Of a stretch of DNA of 6,266 nucleotides, positions 1 through 6,238 are shown piece by piece. The first letter of the stretch is position 1. Each line of letters opens with the position of its first letter. Under the pieces are notes generated by a model. That model did not search any database, had not been told where the DNA came from, and worked only from the letters and a program-made list of their open reading frames with translations. The position numbers and the translations under genes are program-made. Source of the DNA: Chthonomonas sp. UBA2387 (GTDB lineage: Bacteria; Armatimonadota; Fimbriimonadia; Fimbriimonadales; Fimbriimonadaceae); NCBI GenBank assembly GCA_002343445.1, contig DDSP01000010.1, positions 6,677 to 12,942 of the forward strand, given 5' to 3'.

Positions 1-23
1 TTCGAGTCCTTTCCTGGGCACCA
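1..23 (+). tRNA. 3' end of a tRNA gene (truncated by window edge)
   Basis: The first 23 bases parse exactly as a tRNA 3' end: a 7-nt T-loop (TTCGAGT), a 5-nt 3' T-stem strand (CCTTT), a 7-nt acceptor strand (CCTGGGC), discriminator base A and an encoded CCA. The missing 5' acceptor strand should read GCCCAGG, and the 5' T-stem strand AAAGG. The anticodon lies outside the window, so the amino acid cannot be assigned. The gene runs towards guaB (convergent) and is followed 7 nt later by a strong hairpin. A chance match is possible, but the spacing of every element is correct. Confidence 0.8.
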
Positions 24-30
24 TGAATTG

Positions 31-58
31 AACGGGGCCCCCATTTGGGGGCCCCGTT
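31..58. terminator. Hairpin between tRNA and guaB, probably a bidirectional terminator
   Basis: This is a perfect 12-bp stem (AACGGGGCCCCC pairing with GGGGGCCCCGTT) around an ATTT loop. It starts 7 nt after the tRNA CCA and, on the other strand, 17 nt after the guaB stop. The T-tracts are weak in both directions (TTTCATT on plus, CAATTC on minus). The position between convergent genes and the stability of the stem suggest it ends both transcripts. It is symmetric enough to serve either strand. Confidence 0.75.
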
Positions 59-75
59 TCATTGCTGCCGGGCGG

Positions 76-1560
76 CTACTCCGTTTCCGAAGCCGCCGGC
101 GCCGAATAGTTCGGTGGCTCCTTGGTGATCCAAACGTCGTGCGGGTGGCTCTCGCGCAGACTCGCCGTCGTGATCCGCATGAACTCCGCTCGCTCGCGAA
201 GCTCCGCGAGGTTGTTCGCCCCCACGTAGCCCATGCCGCTTCGCAATCCGCCCACGATCTGGGCGAACGTGTCGCTCAACGTGCCCTTGTAAGGCACGCG
301 GCCCTCGACCCCCTCGGGGACCAGTACGCCGGTGTCCTTGGCCTGAAAATAGCGGTCCGACGAGCCCTGCTTCATCGCGGCGACCGAGCCCATGCCGCGG
401 TACACCTTGTAGGCGCGGTTGCGGTAGATCTCGATCTCGCCGGGGCTCTCCTCGCACCCAGCGAACATGTTGCCCATCATCACGCAGCTCGCTCCGGCGG
501 CCAGCGACTTGACCACGTCGCCCGACATGCGGATCCCGCCGTCGGCGATGGTGGGGACACCGAGTTCGTTGGCCGTCTGGCAGCACTCGTAAACGGCTGT
601 GAACTGCGGGACGCCGACACCCGCAACGACGCGCGTCGTACAGATCGAGCCCGCACCGATGCCCACCCGCAGTCCGTCCACGCCCAGTTCGGCCAGATCG
701 CGGACGGAATCCGGGGTCGCCACGTTGCCCGCGATCACCTTGAGGTCGGGCAGCTTCTCCTTGAGCATGCGCACACAGTTCATCACGCCTGCGCTGTGGC
801 CGTGGGCGGCATCGATCACGATGAAGTCGGCACCAGCGTCCATCAAGGCTTTGGCCCGCTCGTAGGGTTGGCGTAGGGCACCGATCGCGGCACCCACCAC
901 CAAGCGGCCCTTCGAGTCCTTGGTCGCGTCGGGGTGGCGCTTGACCTTCTGGATGTCCTTGATGGTGATGAGGCCCATCAAGTGGCCCTGGGCATCCACG
1001 ATGGGCAGCTTCTCGATGCGGTGGTCGGCCAGCGTTCGCTCGGCGTCCTGGAGCGAGGTGCCGGCGGGCGCCGTCACCAGGTCCCTGGAGGTCATCCGGC
1101 TGGCGATCGGTTTGGTGAAGTCGGTCTCGAACCGGATGTCCCGGTTGGTGAGGATGCCGACGAGCCGGTTCTCGCCATCCACGATCGGCACGCCGCTGAT
1201 ATGGAAGTGGTCCATCAGGTTCACGGCGTCCTGAAGGGTCTTCTCGGGGGTGAGCTTGATGGGGTTGGTGATGACCCCGTGCTCGGAACGCTTCACGCGG
1301 TCCACCTCGATCGCCTGTTGCTCGATGCTCAGGTTGCGGTGGATGACGCCGACGCCGCCCTCGCGGGCGATGGCGATGGCAAGGCGCGACTCGGTGACGG
1401 TGTCCATCGGAGCGGACACGATGGGGACGTTGAGTCGGATGCCAGGGAGGAACTCTGTGCTGGTGTCCACCTGGCTGGGGAGCACCTGCGTTTGTTTGGG
1501 GACGAGGAGAACGTCGTCGAAACTGAATCCTTCGCGAAAAGTGGGCAAAACGATGGGCAC
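76..1560 (-). CDS. guaB: Inosine-5'-monophosphate dehydrogenase
   Basis: This enzyme oxidises IMP to XMP with NAD+, the first committed step of GMP synthesis, in the cytosol. The 494-residue length is normal for the bacterial enzyme. Visible motifs: FDDVLLVP near residue 14; SAPMDTVTES at 49-58; a CBS-domain pair at roughly 93-205; DAAHGHS at 250-256; GNVAT at 278-282; the catalytic loop GAGSICTTR at 302-310 with nucleophile Cys307; ADGGIRMSGD at 339-348; MFAGCEESPGE at 365-375; and the flap with YRGMGS and DRYFQ, holding the likely catalytic Arg403. The usual GPGSICTTR has Ala303 in place of Pro. The start used is GTG at 1560; an in-frame TGA lies 12 bases upstream of it. A purine tract (AAAAGAAG) abuts this GTG, so an in-frame TTG at 1548 (490 aa) is an alternative. 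The sulfatase gene lies 57 bp upstream on the same strand and could be co-transcribed. Confidence 0.98.
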   Translation of the reverse strand: MPIVLPTFREGFSFDDVLLVPKQTQVLPSQVDTSTEFLPGIRLNVPIVSAPMDTVTESRLAIAIAREGGVGVIHRNLSIEQQAIEVDRVKRSEHGVITNPIKLTPEKTLQDAVNLMDHFHISGVPIVDGENRLVGILTNRDIRFETDFTKPIASRMTSRDLVTAPAGTSLQDAERTLADHRIEKLPIVDAQGHLMGLITIKDIQKVKRHPDATKDSKGRLVVGAAIGALRQPYERAKALMDAGADFIVIDAAHGHSAGVMNCVRMLKEKLPDLKVIAGNVATPDSVRDLAELGVDGLRVGIGAGSICTTRVVAGVGVPQFTAVYECCQTANELGVPTIADGGIRMSGDVVKSLAAGASCVMMGNMFAGCEESPGEIEIYRNRAYKVYRGMGSVAAMKQGSSDRYFQAKDTGVLVPEGVEGRVPYKGTLSDTFAQIVGGLRSGMGYVGANNLAELRERAEFMRITTASLRESHPHDVWITKEPPNYSAPAASETE

Positions 1561-1617
1561 CTTCTTTTCAGTTCATTGTGGCACAGCAGCGGACCCCCGA
1601 CGCGTGACTTTTGCGGG

Positions 1618-3075
1618 TCACATGCCGCGCGTCATCGGGCGTCCGCCGAACCGAAGGAGGTTGTCCGCGTGGTGTCCGCGGCCCGTTGCGCGCAACCGCG
1701 CCAAGTAGCGCCCCCACTCGGGCGAGGACTCCCGCGCGTGCAACGGGCCGCCCTCTTGGATGACGCCCCAAAGGGGGTCGCCGCGCCCGCCGAGCCACAT
1801 GTGCTCCCCGAGCCACGCATCCATCCGCATCAGCCCCTCGCCGACCACGGTCGGTTGCTGGGCGGCGATGTTGGTCGTCTCATGCGGGTCGGTGTCGAGG
1901 TCGAACAGCATGATCTCCGGGAACTCCTTCAGCCCGGTGTGGTACGTGCGGATCAAGAGCCACTGGCCCCAACGCACCGAGCGTTGGCAACTCCACGCTC
2001 CGTGGCTCAGCATGAGTTGCTCCCGTCCGCCGCCCGCGAGCACGGCATCCAGCGCACATCCCGCATGGTCGGAGGTCCACGTTGAGAACGCCTCCGCCAG
2101 GTCCACGTGCGCAACCAGACCGTCGAGCGACCTCCCCGCAAGGCCATCGGTCCGGCCCGGCCAGCGCACGATCAGCGGGATGCGGTTGCACGCCTGATCG
2201 GCCGTCTGGTGGTCGCCCCACACGTTGAGTTCGCCGTGGCTCTCGCCATGATCGGCCGAGACGACGATGGCGGTCTCCTCCCAAATGCCGAGGTCGTGCA
2301 ACAAAGCAAACAGACGACCCAGATACAGGTCGGCATAGGCGATGCCCGCGTCGTAGCCGTCGAAGTGGCGCTTGGCGTCGTCTAGGTTGCGGATGGCGCC
2401 GACGCCCATCGTCCAGCGCTCGCTGAGTTGATCGTCGAATCCCGGCACCTCCGTGGCGCTGTGCGGCCCGAAACTGGTGTTCTGTCGGGCAAGGAGATCC
2501 TCGGTCAGCCAAGGCTCGACCGGGTCGCCCTCGAACGGGTTGCCGAAAGACCGTGGCGTATCGTAGGGCGTGTGCGGGTCCCAGAAGTTGACGTGAAGGA
2601 ACCAGCCATCCGCCTGGCCGTTCGCGCGCAGCCATCGCTCCGCGACGGGGAACATCTCGTCCGCGTTCTCCAGCCCGCCCTTGCCCGTGTCATGGGTCTC
2701 GTCGAAGCCGTACCACACCTGGTAAGCCGTGTGTCGGTTCGGAAAGGGGCTGATCGAGCAGGTCCGAACCCCGTTCCGCCGCAGGCGGCTGGCCAGGCTG
2801 GTCTCGCCCGCCCGGGATCGGAAGTCTCGACCTCGGTCGGGGGCGAGATCGGCGAATTCGCCCCCGTGGTTGACCACCCCGGTGACCGTGCCGCACTGCC
2901 CCAAGAAGAACGCCGTTCGGCTGGGCAGACACGGGGTGTCGGTCGCGTAGCAGTTCTCGAACCGGACCCCCTCGGCGGCCAAAGCGTCCAGGTTGGGACT
3001 GGTCCGTCGGTGGTAGCCGTAGCAGCCCAAGTGGTCCGGCCGCAGCGAGTCGATGTCCAGATAGAGGATGCGCAT
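1618..3075 (-). CDS. Sulfatase of the formylglycine-dependent alkaline-phosphatase superfamily, cytosolic type
   Basis: The enzyme hydrolyses a sulfate ester; the substrate cannot be told from sequence. Numbered from the ATG at 3075 (485 aa), motifs are: N-terminal metal-site strand LDIDSLRPDHLGCYG (6-20) with Asp7/Asp9; the maturation signature CLPSR (49-53), where Cys49 would be converted to formylglycine; DPHTPY (166-171); SADHGESHGE (273-282) with metal-site Asp275/His276; and WGDHQTAD (286-293). The order and spacing are those of active sulfatases. The first beta-strand begins at residue 2 and there is no signal peptide or membrane segment, so it should stay in the cytosol. TTG at 3078 would add one residue; ATG is preferred. 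An in-frame TGA upstream rules out a longer start. The Shine-Dalgarno sequence is weak (AGG, 4 nt before ATG). It diverges from the formate dehydrogenase gene. No sulfatase-maturing enzyme is present in the window. Confidence 0.93.
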   Translation of the reverse strand: MRILYLDIDSLRPDHLGCYGYHRRTSPNLDALAAEGVRFENCYATDTPCLPSRTAFFLGQCGTVTGVVNHGGEFADLAPDRGRDFRSRAGETSLASRLRRNGVRTCSISPFPNRHTAYQVWYGFDETHDTGKGGLENADEMFPVAERWLRANGQADGWFLHVNFWDPHTPYDTPRSFGNPFEGDPVEPWLTEDLLARQNTSFGPHSATEVPGFDDQLSERWTMGVGAIRNLDDAKRHFDGYDAGIAYADLYLGRLFALLHDLGIWEETAIVVSADHGESHGELNVWGDHQTADQACNRIPLIVRWPGRTDGLAGRSLDGLVAHVDLAEAFSTWTSDHAGCALDAVLAGGGREQLMLSHGAWSCQRSVRWGQWLLIRTYHTGLKEFPEIMLFDLDTDPHETTNIAAQQPTVVGEGLMRMDAWLGEHMWLGGRGDPLWGVIQEGGPLHARESSPEWGRYLARLRATGRGHHADNLLRFGGRPMTRGM

Positions 3076-3109
3076 CAAACCTGATTCGCGGGGTCAGAAA
3101 ACATCTCCT

Positions 3110-3164
3110 TGGACCGTTTGGGTCCAGCCCGATGGGGGCTCAAGAACCTGTGTATGCTGGGTTC
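3110..3164. promoter_or_regulatory. Divergent spacer tiled by three short inverted repeats
   Basis: Between the divergent sulfatase and formate dehydrogenase starts, three small stem-loops lie nearly end to end: TGGACC/GGTCCA (3110-3126), AGCCC/GGGCT (3126-3140) and GAACC/GGTTC (3144-3164). The last ends directly at the Shine-Dalgarno sequence of the plus-strand gene. Both promoters are expected in or near this stretch, but I see no convincing -35/-10 pair on either strand. The repeats could be operator sites or leader RNA structure; each stem is only 5-6 bp, so chance is possible. Confidence 0.4.
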
Positions 3165-3170
3165 GGAAGG
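3165..3170 (+). promoter_or_regulatory. Ribosome binding site of the formate dehydrogenase gene
   Basis: GGAAGG lies 7 nt before the ATG at 3178. This is good spacing and supports that start, which also places the first beta-strand of the [2Fe-2S] domain (MIRVIVDG) at the N-terminus, as expected for the family. Confidence 0.75.
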
Positions 3171-3177
3171 CTGACCG

Positions 3178-5853
3178 ATGATCCGAGTAATCGTTGATGG
3201 CATCGAAGTCGAGGTTGCCGAAGGCACCACTGCCCTGAACGCCCTGCGCCAAGCAGGGCTGGACGTCCCCACCGCCTGCGACGACCCACGTTTGGAAGCG
3301 ATCGGAGCGTGTCGCCTCTGCCTGGTGCGCGTCGAGGGGATGGCCAAGCTCCAGACGTCCTGTACGCTCAAGGCAACGGACGGCATGCGCCTGACCGTTC
3401 GCTCCCCCGAACTCGACAAAGCGCGGCGGGACGGGCTGCACCTGCTGGCACGCGATTATCCGTCGGAACTCGTCGAACAGATGCCCGACAAGCCGTTCCA
3501 CAAGTGGCTCCATGCCTACGGCGTCGAAGCGGGCGGATCGCTCGCCAATCGCTCGATCCCGTGCGACGATACGAACCCCTACTTCCGCTACGACCCCGAA
3601 GCGTGCATCCAGTGCTTCCGGTGCGAGCGCATCTGCGCGGAGGTCCAAGGCTCGTTCGTGTGGCACGTCGTCGGGCGCGGCAAGGCCAACCGGCTGGTGC
3701 CCGATTCGATGACCACGCTCGACTTCAGCGCGTGCAAGAGTTGCGGCGCCTGCTCCGATGCCTGCCCGACCGCTGCGCTCGCCGACAAGGAGCGCTTGGA
3801 CAAGGGCCAACCCGAGACGTGGACCCGGACGACCTGCCCCTATTGCGGCGTCGGCTGCGAGATGGAGGTCGGCGTCCGTCAAGACCGCATCGTGCAAGTC
3901 AAGCCCGCCATGGACGCGCCGGTGAACAAGGGTCACCTCTGCGTCAAGGGCCGCTACGCCCACGGGTTTGTCCACGCGAAAGACCGCGCGACCACCCCGA
4001 TGATCCGGCGCGACGGCGTGTGGCAGGAAGCGTCATGGGACGAGGCCATTGGCTACGTGGCGAGCAAGTTCCAGACGATCCTCGACGAGTCGGGCCCGGA
4101 TGCGATCGGCGTGCTCGGCTCGGCGCGCGCACCCAACGAAGACAACTACATGGTCCAGAAGTTCGCCCGCGCCGTGCTGGGCACGAACAACGTGGACTGC
4201 TGCGCCCGCGTCTGTCACGGCCCGACCGCTGCAGCGATGAAGGCTTCGCTGGGCACGGGCGCCGCGACCAATTCCTACGACGACCTTGAGATGGCCAAGA
4301 CCATCTTCGTGATCGGCTCCAACCCCACTGAAAACCACCCGATCGTCGGCGTCCGCATCCTGCAAGCCAAGCTGAAAGGAACAAACCTGATCGTCGCCGA
4401 CCCACGGAGGACCGAACTCGCGGGTCTTGCCGACGTTCACGTGGCGCTGCGCCCCGGGACCAACGTGCCCTTCTTGAACGCGATGGGCCGCCTCATCCTC
4501 GAAGAAGGCTTGGCCGACGCCGACTTCCTTGCGTCGCGCGTGGAACAGGTCGAAGCCTATCGCGAAGCCGTCGAACCCTGGACCCCCGAACGTGCGGCCG
4601 AGGTGTGCGGCGTGGACGCCGAGACCATCCGAGCGGCGGCAAGGCTTTACGCCTCGACCAAGCCCGCGATGTGCTTCCACGGTCTCGGAATGACCGAGCA
4701 CCTGCAAGGCACCGAGGGCGTCATGGCGCTCGTCAACCTCGCGCTGCTCACGGGCAATCTGGGCATTCGGGGCGCGGGCATCAACCCGTTGCGCGGCCAA
4801 AACAACGTCCAAGGTTCGGCCCACATGGGATGCGAACCCAGCAACCTTACCGGCTTTGTGTCGGTGGCCGAAGGCCGCGAGCGGTTCGAGCAGGTGTGGG
4901 GCACGCCACTCACCGACCGCAAGGGCATGAACCTGTTGGGCATGATGGACGCCGCACGCGAAGGGCGGCTTCGAGCCCTGTGGGCCGTCGGTTACGACAT
5001 CTACCTGACGCTCGCCGCCGAATCGGACACGCGGAAAGCGATGGAGTCCATTGAACTGGTGGTGGTCCAAGACCTGTTCCTGAACGAAACCGCCAAAGCG
5101 TTTGGCCACGTGTTCCTGCCCGCCTGCTCCTCGTTCGAACGCGACGGGACTTTCATGAATGCCGAGCGCCGCGTGCAACGGGTTCGAAAGGCCGTGTCGC
5201 CCGTCGGCGACTCCAAGCCCGACTGGGTGATCGTCCAAGACGTGGCGCGCGCGATGGGAGCCCCCGGGTTCTCGTTTGCTTCTGCGGCGGAGATCTGGGA
5301 CGAGGTCCGCAAAGTCTGGACTCCCGGCGCGGGCATGAGCTACGAGCGCTTGGAGAAGGGCGGACTGCAATGGCCGTGCCCGACCGAAGACCATCCGGGA
5401 ACCCAAGTGCTTCACAAGGAGAAGTTCCCGATCGGCGTTCGCGCAGCGCTCAAGCCCATCGTGTACACGCCGACTCCCGAACGGGTGAACGCCGAGTTTC
5501 CGTTCCTGTTGAACACGGGTCGCACACTGTACCAGTTCAACGCCGGCACCATGACCGACCGCACCCCGAACCATCGCCTTCGCCCGAGTGACACGCTCGA
5601 CATGCACCCTTCCGACGCCTCCCGTCTAGGGCTCGCAGACGGAGAAGAGGTCTGGGTGGTCAGTCGTCACGGGCGCGCCCGCTTGCCGGTCCGCCTCGAC
5701 ACCCGTGTCGTCGAAGGGCAGCTGTTCGCGACCTTCCATTCGCCGGAAGTGTTCCTCAACCGGACGACGAGCCCCGTGCGCGACACCGTGGTCGGTGCGC
5801 CGGAGTACAAGGTGACGGCGGTTCGCGTGACACCCGTCGCAAGGGTCACGTAG
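3178..5853 (+). CDS. Molybdopterin formate dehydrogenase alpha subunit, NuoG-like N-terminus, Cys-type
   Basis: The predicted reaction is formate oxidation to CO2 (or the reverse) at a Mo/W-bisMGD site, in the cytosol: there is no Tat or Sec signal. Domains in the 891 aa: [2Fe-2S] ferredoxin with Cys34, 45, 48, 62 (NuoG spacing); a NuoG-type linker at about 80-125 lacking the usual His/Cys cluster ligands; two [4Fe-4S] sites, Cys143/146/149/153 and Cys186/189/192/196; then the catalytic core with [4Fe-4S] ligands Cys220/223/227/255 and Lys257 after the last. The Mo ligand is Cys346 in CCARVCHGPT, followed by His347; this position is selenocysteine in E. coli FdhF. Arg539 in PLRGQNNVQG is the conserved active-site Arg. 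The C-terminal MGD-binding domain covers about 774-885. The segment after NNVQG reads GSAHMGCEPSNLTG instead of the more usual GACDMG type. No NAD/FMN (FdhB/NuoF-like) subunit, small subunit or fdhD is adjacent, so the electron acceptor is unknown. A related oxidoreductase with another substrate cannot be fully excluded. Confidence 0.93.
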   Translation: MIRVIVDGIEVEVAEGTTALNALRQAGLDVPTACDDPRLEAIGACRLCLVRVEGMAKLQTSCTLKATDGMRLTVRSPELDKARRDGLHLLARDYPSELVEQMPDKPFHKWLHAYGVEAGGSLANRSIPCDDTNPYFRYDPEACIQCFRCERICAEVQGSFVWHVVGRGKANRLVPDSMTTLDFSACKSCGACSDACPTAALADKERLDKGQPETWTRTTCPYCGVGCEMEVGVRQDRIVQVKPAMDAPVNKGHLCVKGRYAHGFVHAKDRATTPMIRRDGVWQEASWDEAIGYVASKFQTILDESGPDAIGVLGSARAPNEDNYMVQKFARAVLGTNNVDCCARVCHGPTAAAMKASLGTGAATNSYDDLEMAKTIFVIGSNPTENHPIVGVRILQAKLKGTNLIVADPRRTELAGLADVHVALRPGTNVPFLNAMGRLILEEGLADADFLASRVEQVEAYREAVEPWTPERAAEVCGVDAETIRAAARLYASTKPAMCFHGLGMTEHLQGTEGVMALVNLALLTGNLGIRGAGINPLRGQNNVQGSAHMGCEPSNLTGFVSVAEGRERFEQVWGTPLTDRKGMNLLGMMDAAREGRLRALWAVGYDIYLTLAAESDTRKAMESIELVVVQDLFLNETAKAFGHVFLPACSSFERDGTFMNAERRVQRVRKAVSPVGDSKPDWVIVQDVARAMGAPGFSFASAAEIWDEVRKVWTPGAGMSYERLEKGGLQWPCPTEDHPGTQVLHKEKFPIGVRAALKPIVYTPTPERVNAEFPFLLNTGRTLYQFNAGTMTDRTPNHRLRPSDTLDMHPSDASRLGLADGEEVWVVSRHGRARLPVRLDTRVVEGQLFATFHSPEVFLNRTTSPVRDTVVGAPEYKVTAVRVTPVARVT

Positions 5854-5864
5854 AGCACTGGGAA

Positions 5865-5887
5865 GGTGACCCGCTCCCCGCGTCACC
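5865..5887 (+). terminator. Possible terminator hairpin of the formate dehydrogenase gene
   Basis: GGTGAC (5865-5870) pairs with GTCACC (5882-5887), with two more C-G pairs inside after one mismatch. It begins 11 nt after the stop codon, which suits a transcript end. There is no T-tract, so intrinsic termination is uncertain. The right arm also belongs to the repeat at 5876-5899, so it may simply be repeat DNA. Confidence 0.4.
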
Positions 5888-5921
5888 GAGAGGTTCGGCA
5901 ATCCGGCTAGGGGTGAGGGCT
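5876..5921. repeat. Compact repeat unit 1 (mosaic of three segments shared with unit 2)
   Basis: Three overlapping segments recur downstream in the same order: 5876-5899 matches 6014-6037 at 21 of 24 bases (core GTCACC..GAGGTTCGGC); 5896-5906 (CGGCAATCCGG) is identical to 6165-6175; and 5905-5921 (GGCTAGGGGTGAGGGCT) is identical to 6237-6253. The segments join through shared CGGC and GG. In the downstream unit they are separated by 127 and 61 bases. Confidence 0.7.
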
Positions 5922-6017
5922 GGGACTTTGAGGTGCGCCGACGACCAACGGGTGCCATGGTCTGCGCGGGCCGCCTCACGTCTCGGCCAGACCGTGCTCC
6001 CATCTGCCCACACCCCC

Positions 6018-6098
6018 GTGTCACCCTGAGGTTCGGCCCTCGCTCGCCATCACGTTAGGGATTCCACGGGCCAAGGGCCGAAGTCTCGAAGGGGACAC
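6018..6098. repeat. Imperfect inverted repeat, REP-like
   Basis: The left arm 6018-6039 begins GTGTCACC and ends TTCGGCCC; the right arm 6075-6098 begins GGGCCGAA and ends GGGGACAC. The inner 8 bp pair perfectly and the outer 8 bp pair with one mismatch, with a less regular middle and a 35-nt central loop. CCCTGAG on the left and CTCGAAGGG on the right resemble dispersed intergenic repeats I recall from other bacteria; that resemblance is from memory and unverified. Confidence 0.55.
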
Positions 6099-6179
6099 GC
6101 GGGGGCATGGGCTGCGTCGTCCTCGAAGTGTGATTCCGTAGCGGTAGCTCCCTCCGCTCGAGAACGGCAATCCGGAATC

Positions 6180-6238
6180 CCCCTCTTCCACCGTGGGGAC
6201 CTGTCGCCTACCAAGTCGTATCGTCGGTGGGAGAGGGG
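6180..6238. repeat. 14-bp stem hairpin with 31-nt loop
   Basis: CCCCTCTTCCACCG (6180-6193) pairs with CGGTGGGAGAGGGG (6225-6238) over all 14 positions, one being a T-G wobble. It fills nearly all of the 63-bp segment (6176-6238) that is present in unit 2 but absent from unit 1. It is followed at once by the CTAGGGGTGAGGGCT part of the shared 17-mer. There is no T-tract next to it in either direction, so it looks more like a repeat module than a terminator. Confidence 0.65.

Noticed and set aside
28..876. Long plus-strand open frame opposite guaB (282 aa)
   Set aside because: It is antisense to a clearly recognisable guaB, is rich in Arg/His/Ala as expected for a GC-rich shadow frame, and matches no family I know.
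3153..3158. TATGCT as a -10 box for the formate dehydrogenase gene
   Set aside because: No -35 at proper distance, and the start site would fall on the Shine-Dalgarno sequence.
3075..3419. Minus-strand 114-aa frame ending in TGATG overlap with the sulfatase start
   Set aside because: Most of it is antisense to the conserved [2Fe-2S] domain of the formate dehydrogenase and its composition looks like a shadow. Only the last nine codons are kept as a possible leader.
4201..4230. Selenocysteine at the formate dehydrogenase Mo-ligand position
   Set aside because: The codon at residue 346 is TGT (Cys), not TGA, so no recoding is needed.
4033..5607. Long minus-strand open frame (524 aa) inside the formate dehydrogenase gene
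   Set aside because: It is fully antisense to the well-supported gene, with no recognisable motif; long shadow frames are common at this GC content.
5626..6024. Minus-strand 132-aa frame at the end of the formate dehydrogenase gene
   Set aside because: It overlaps the conserved C-terminal domain on the opposite strand and otherwise runs through repeat DNA; low-complexity Arg/Gly/Pro composition.
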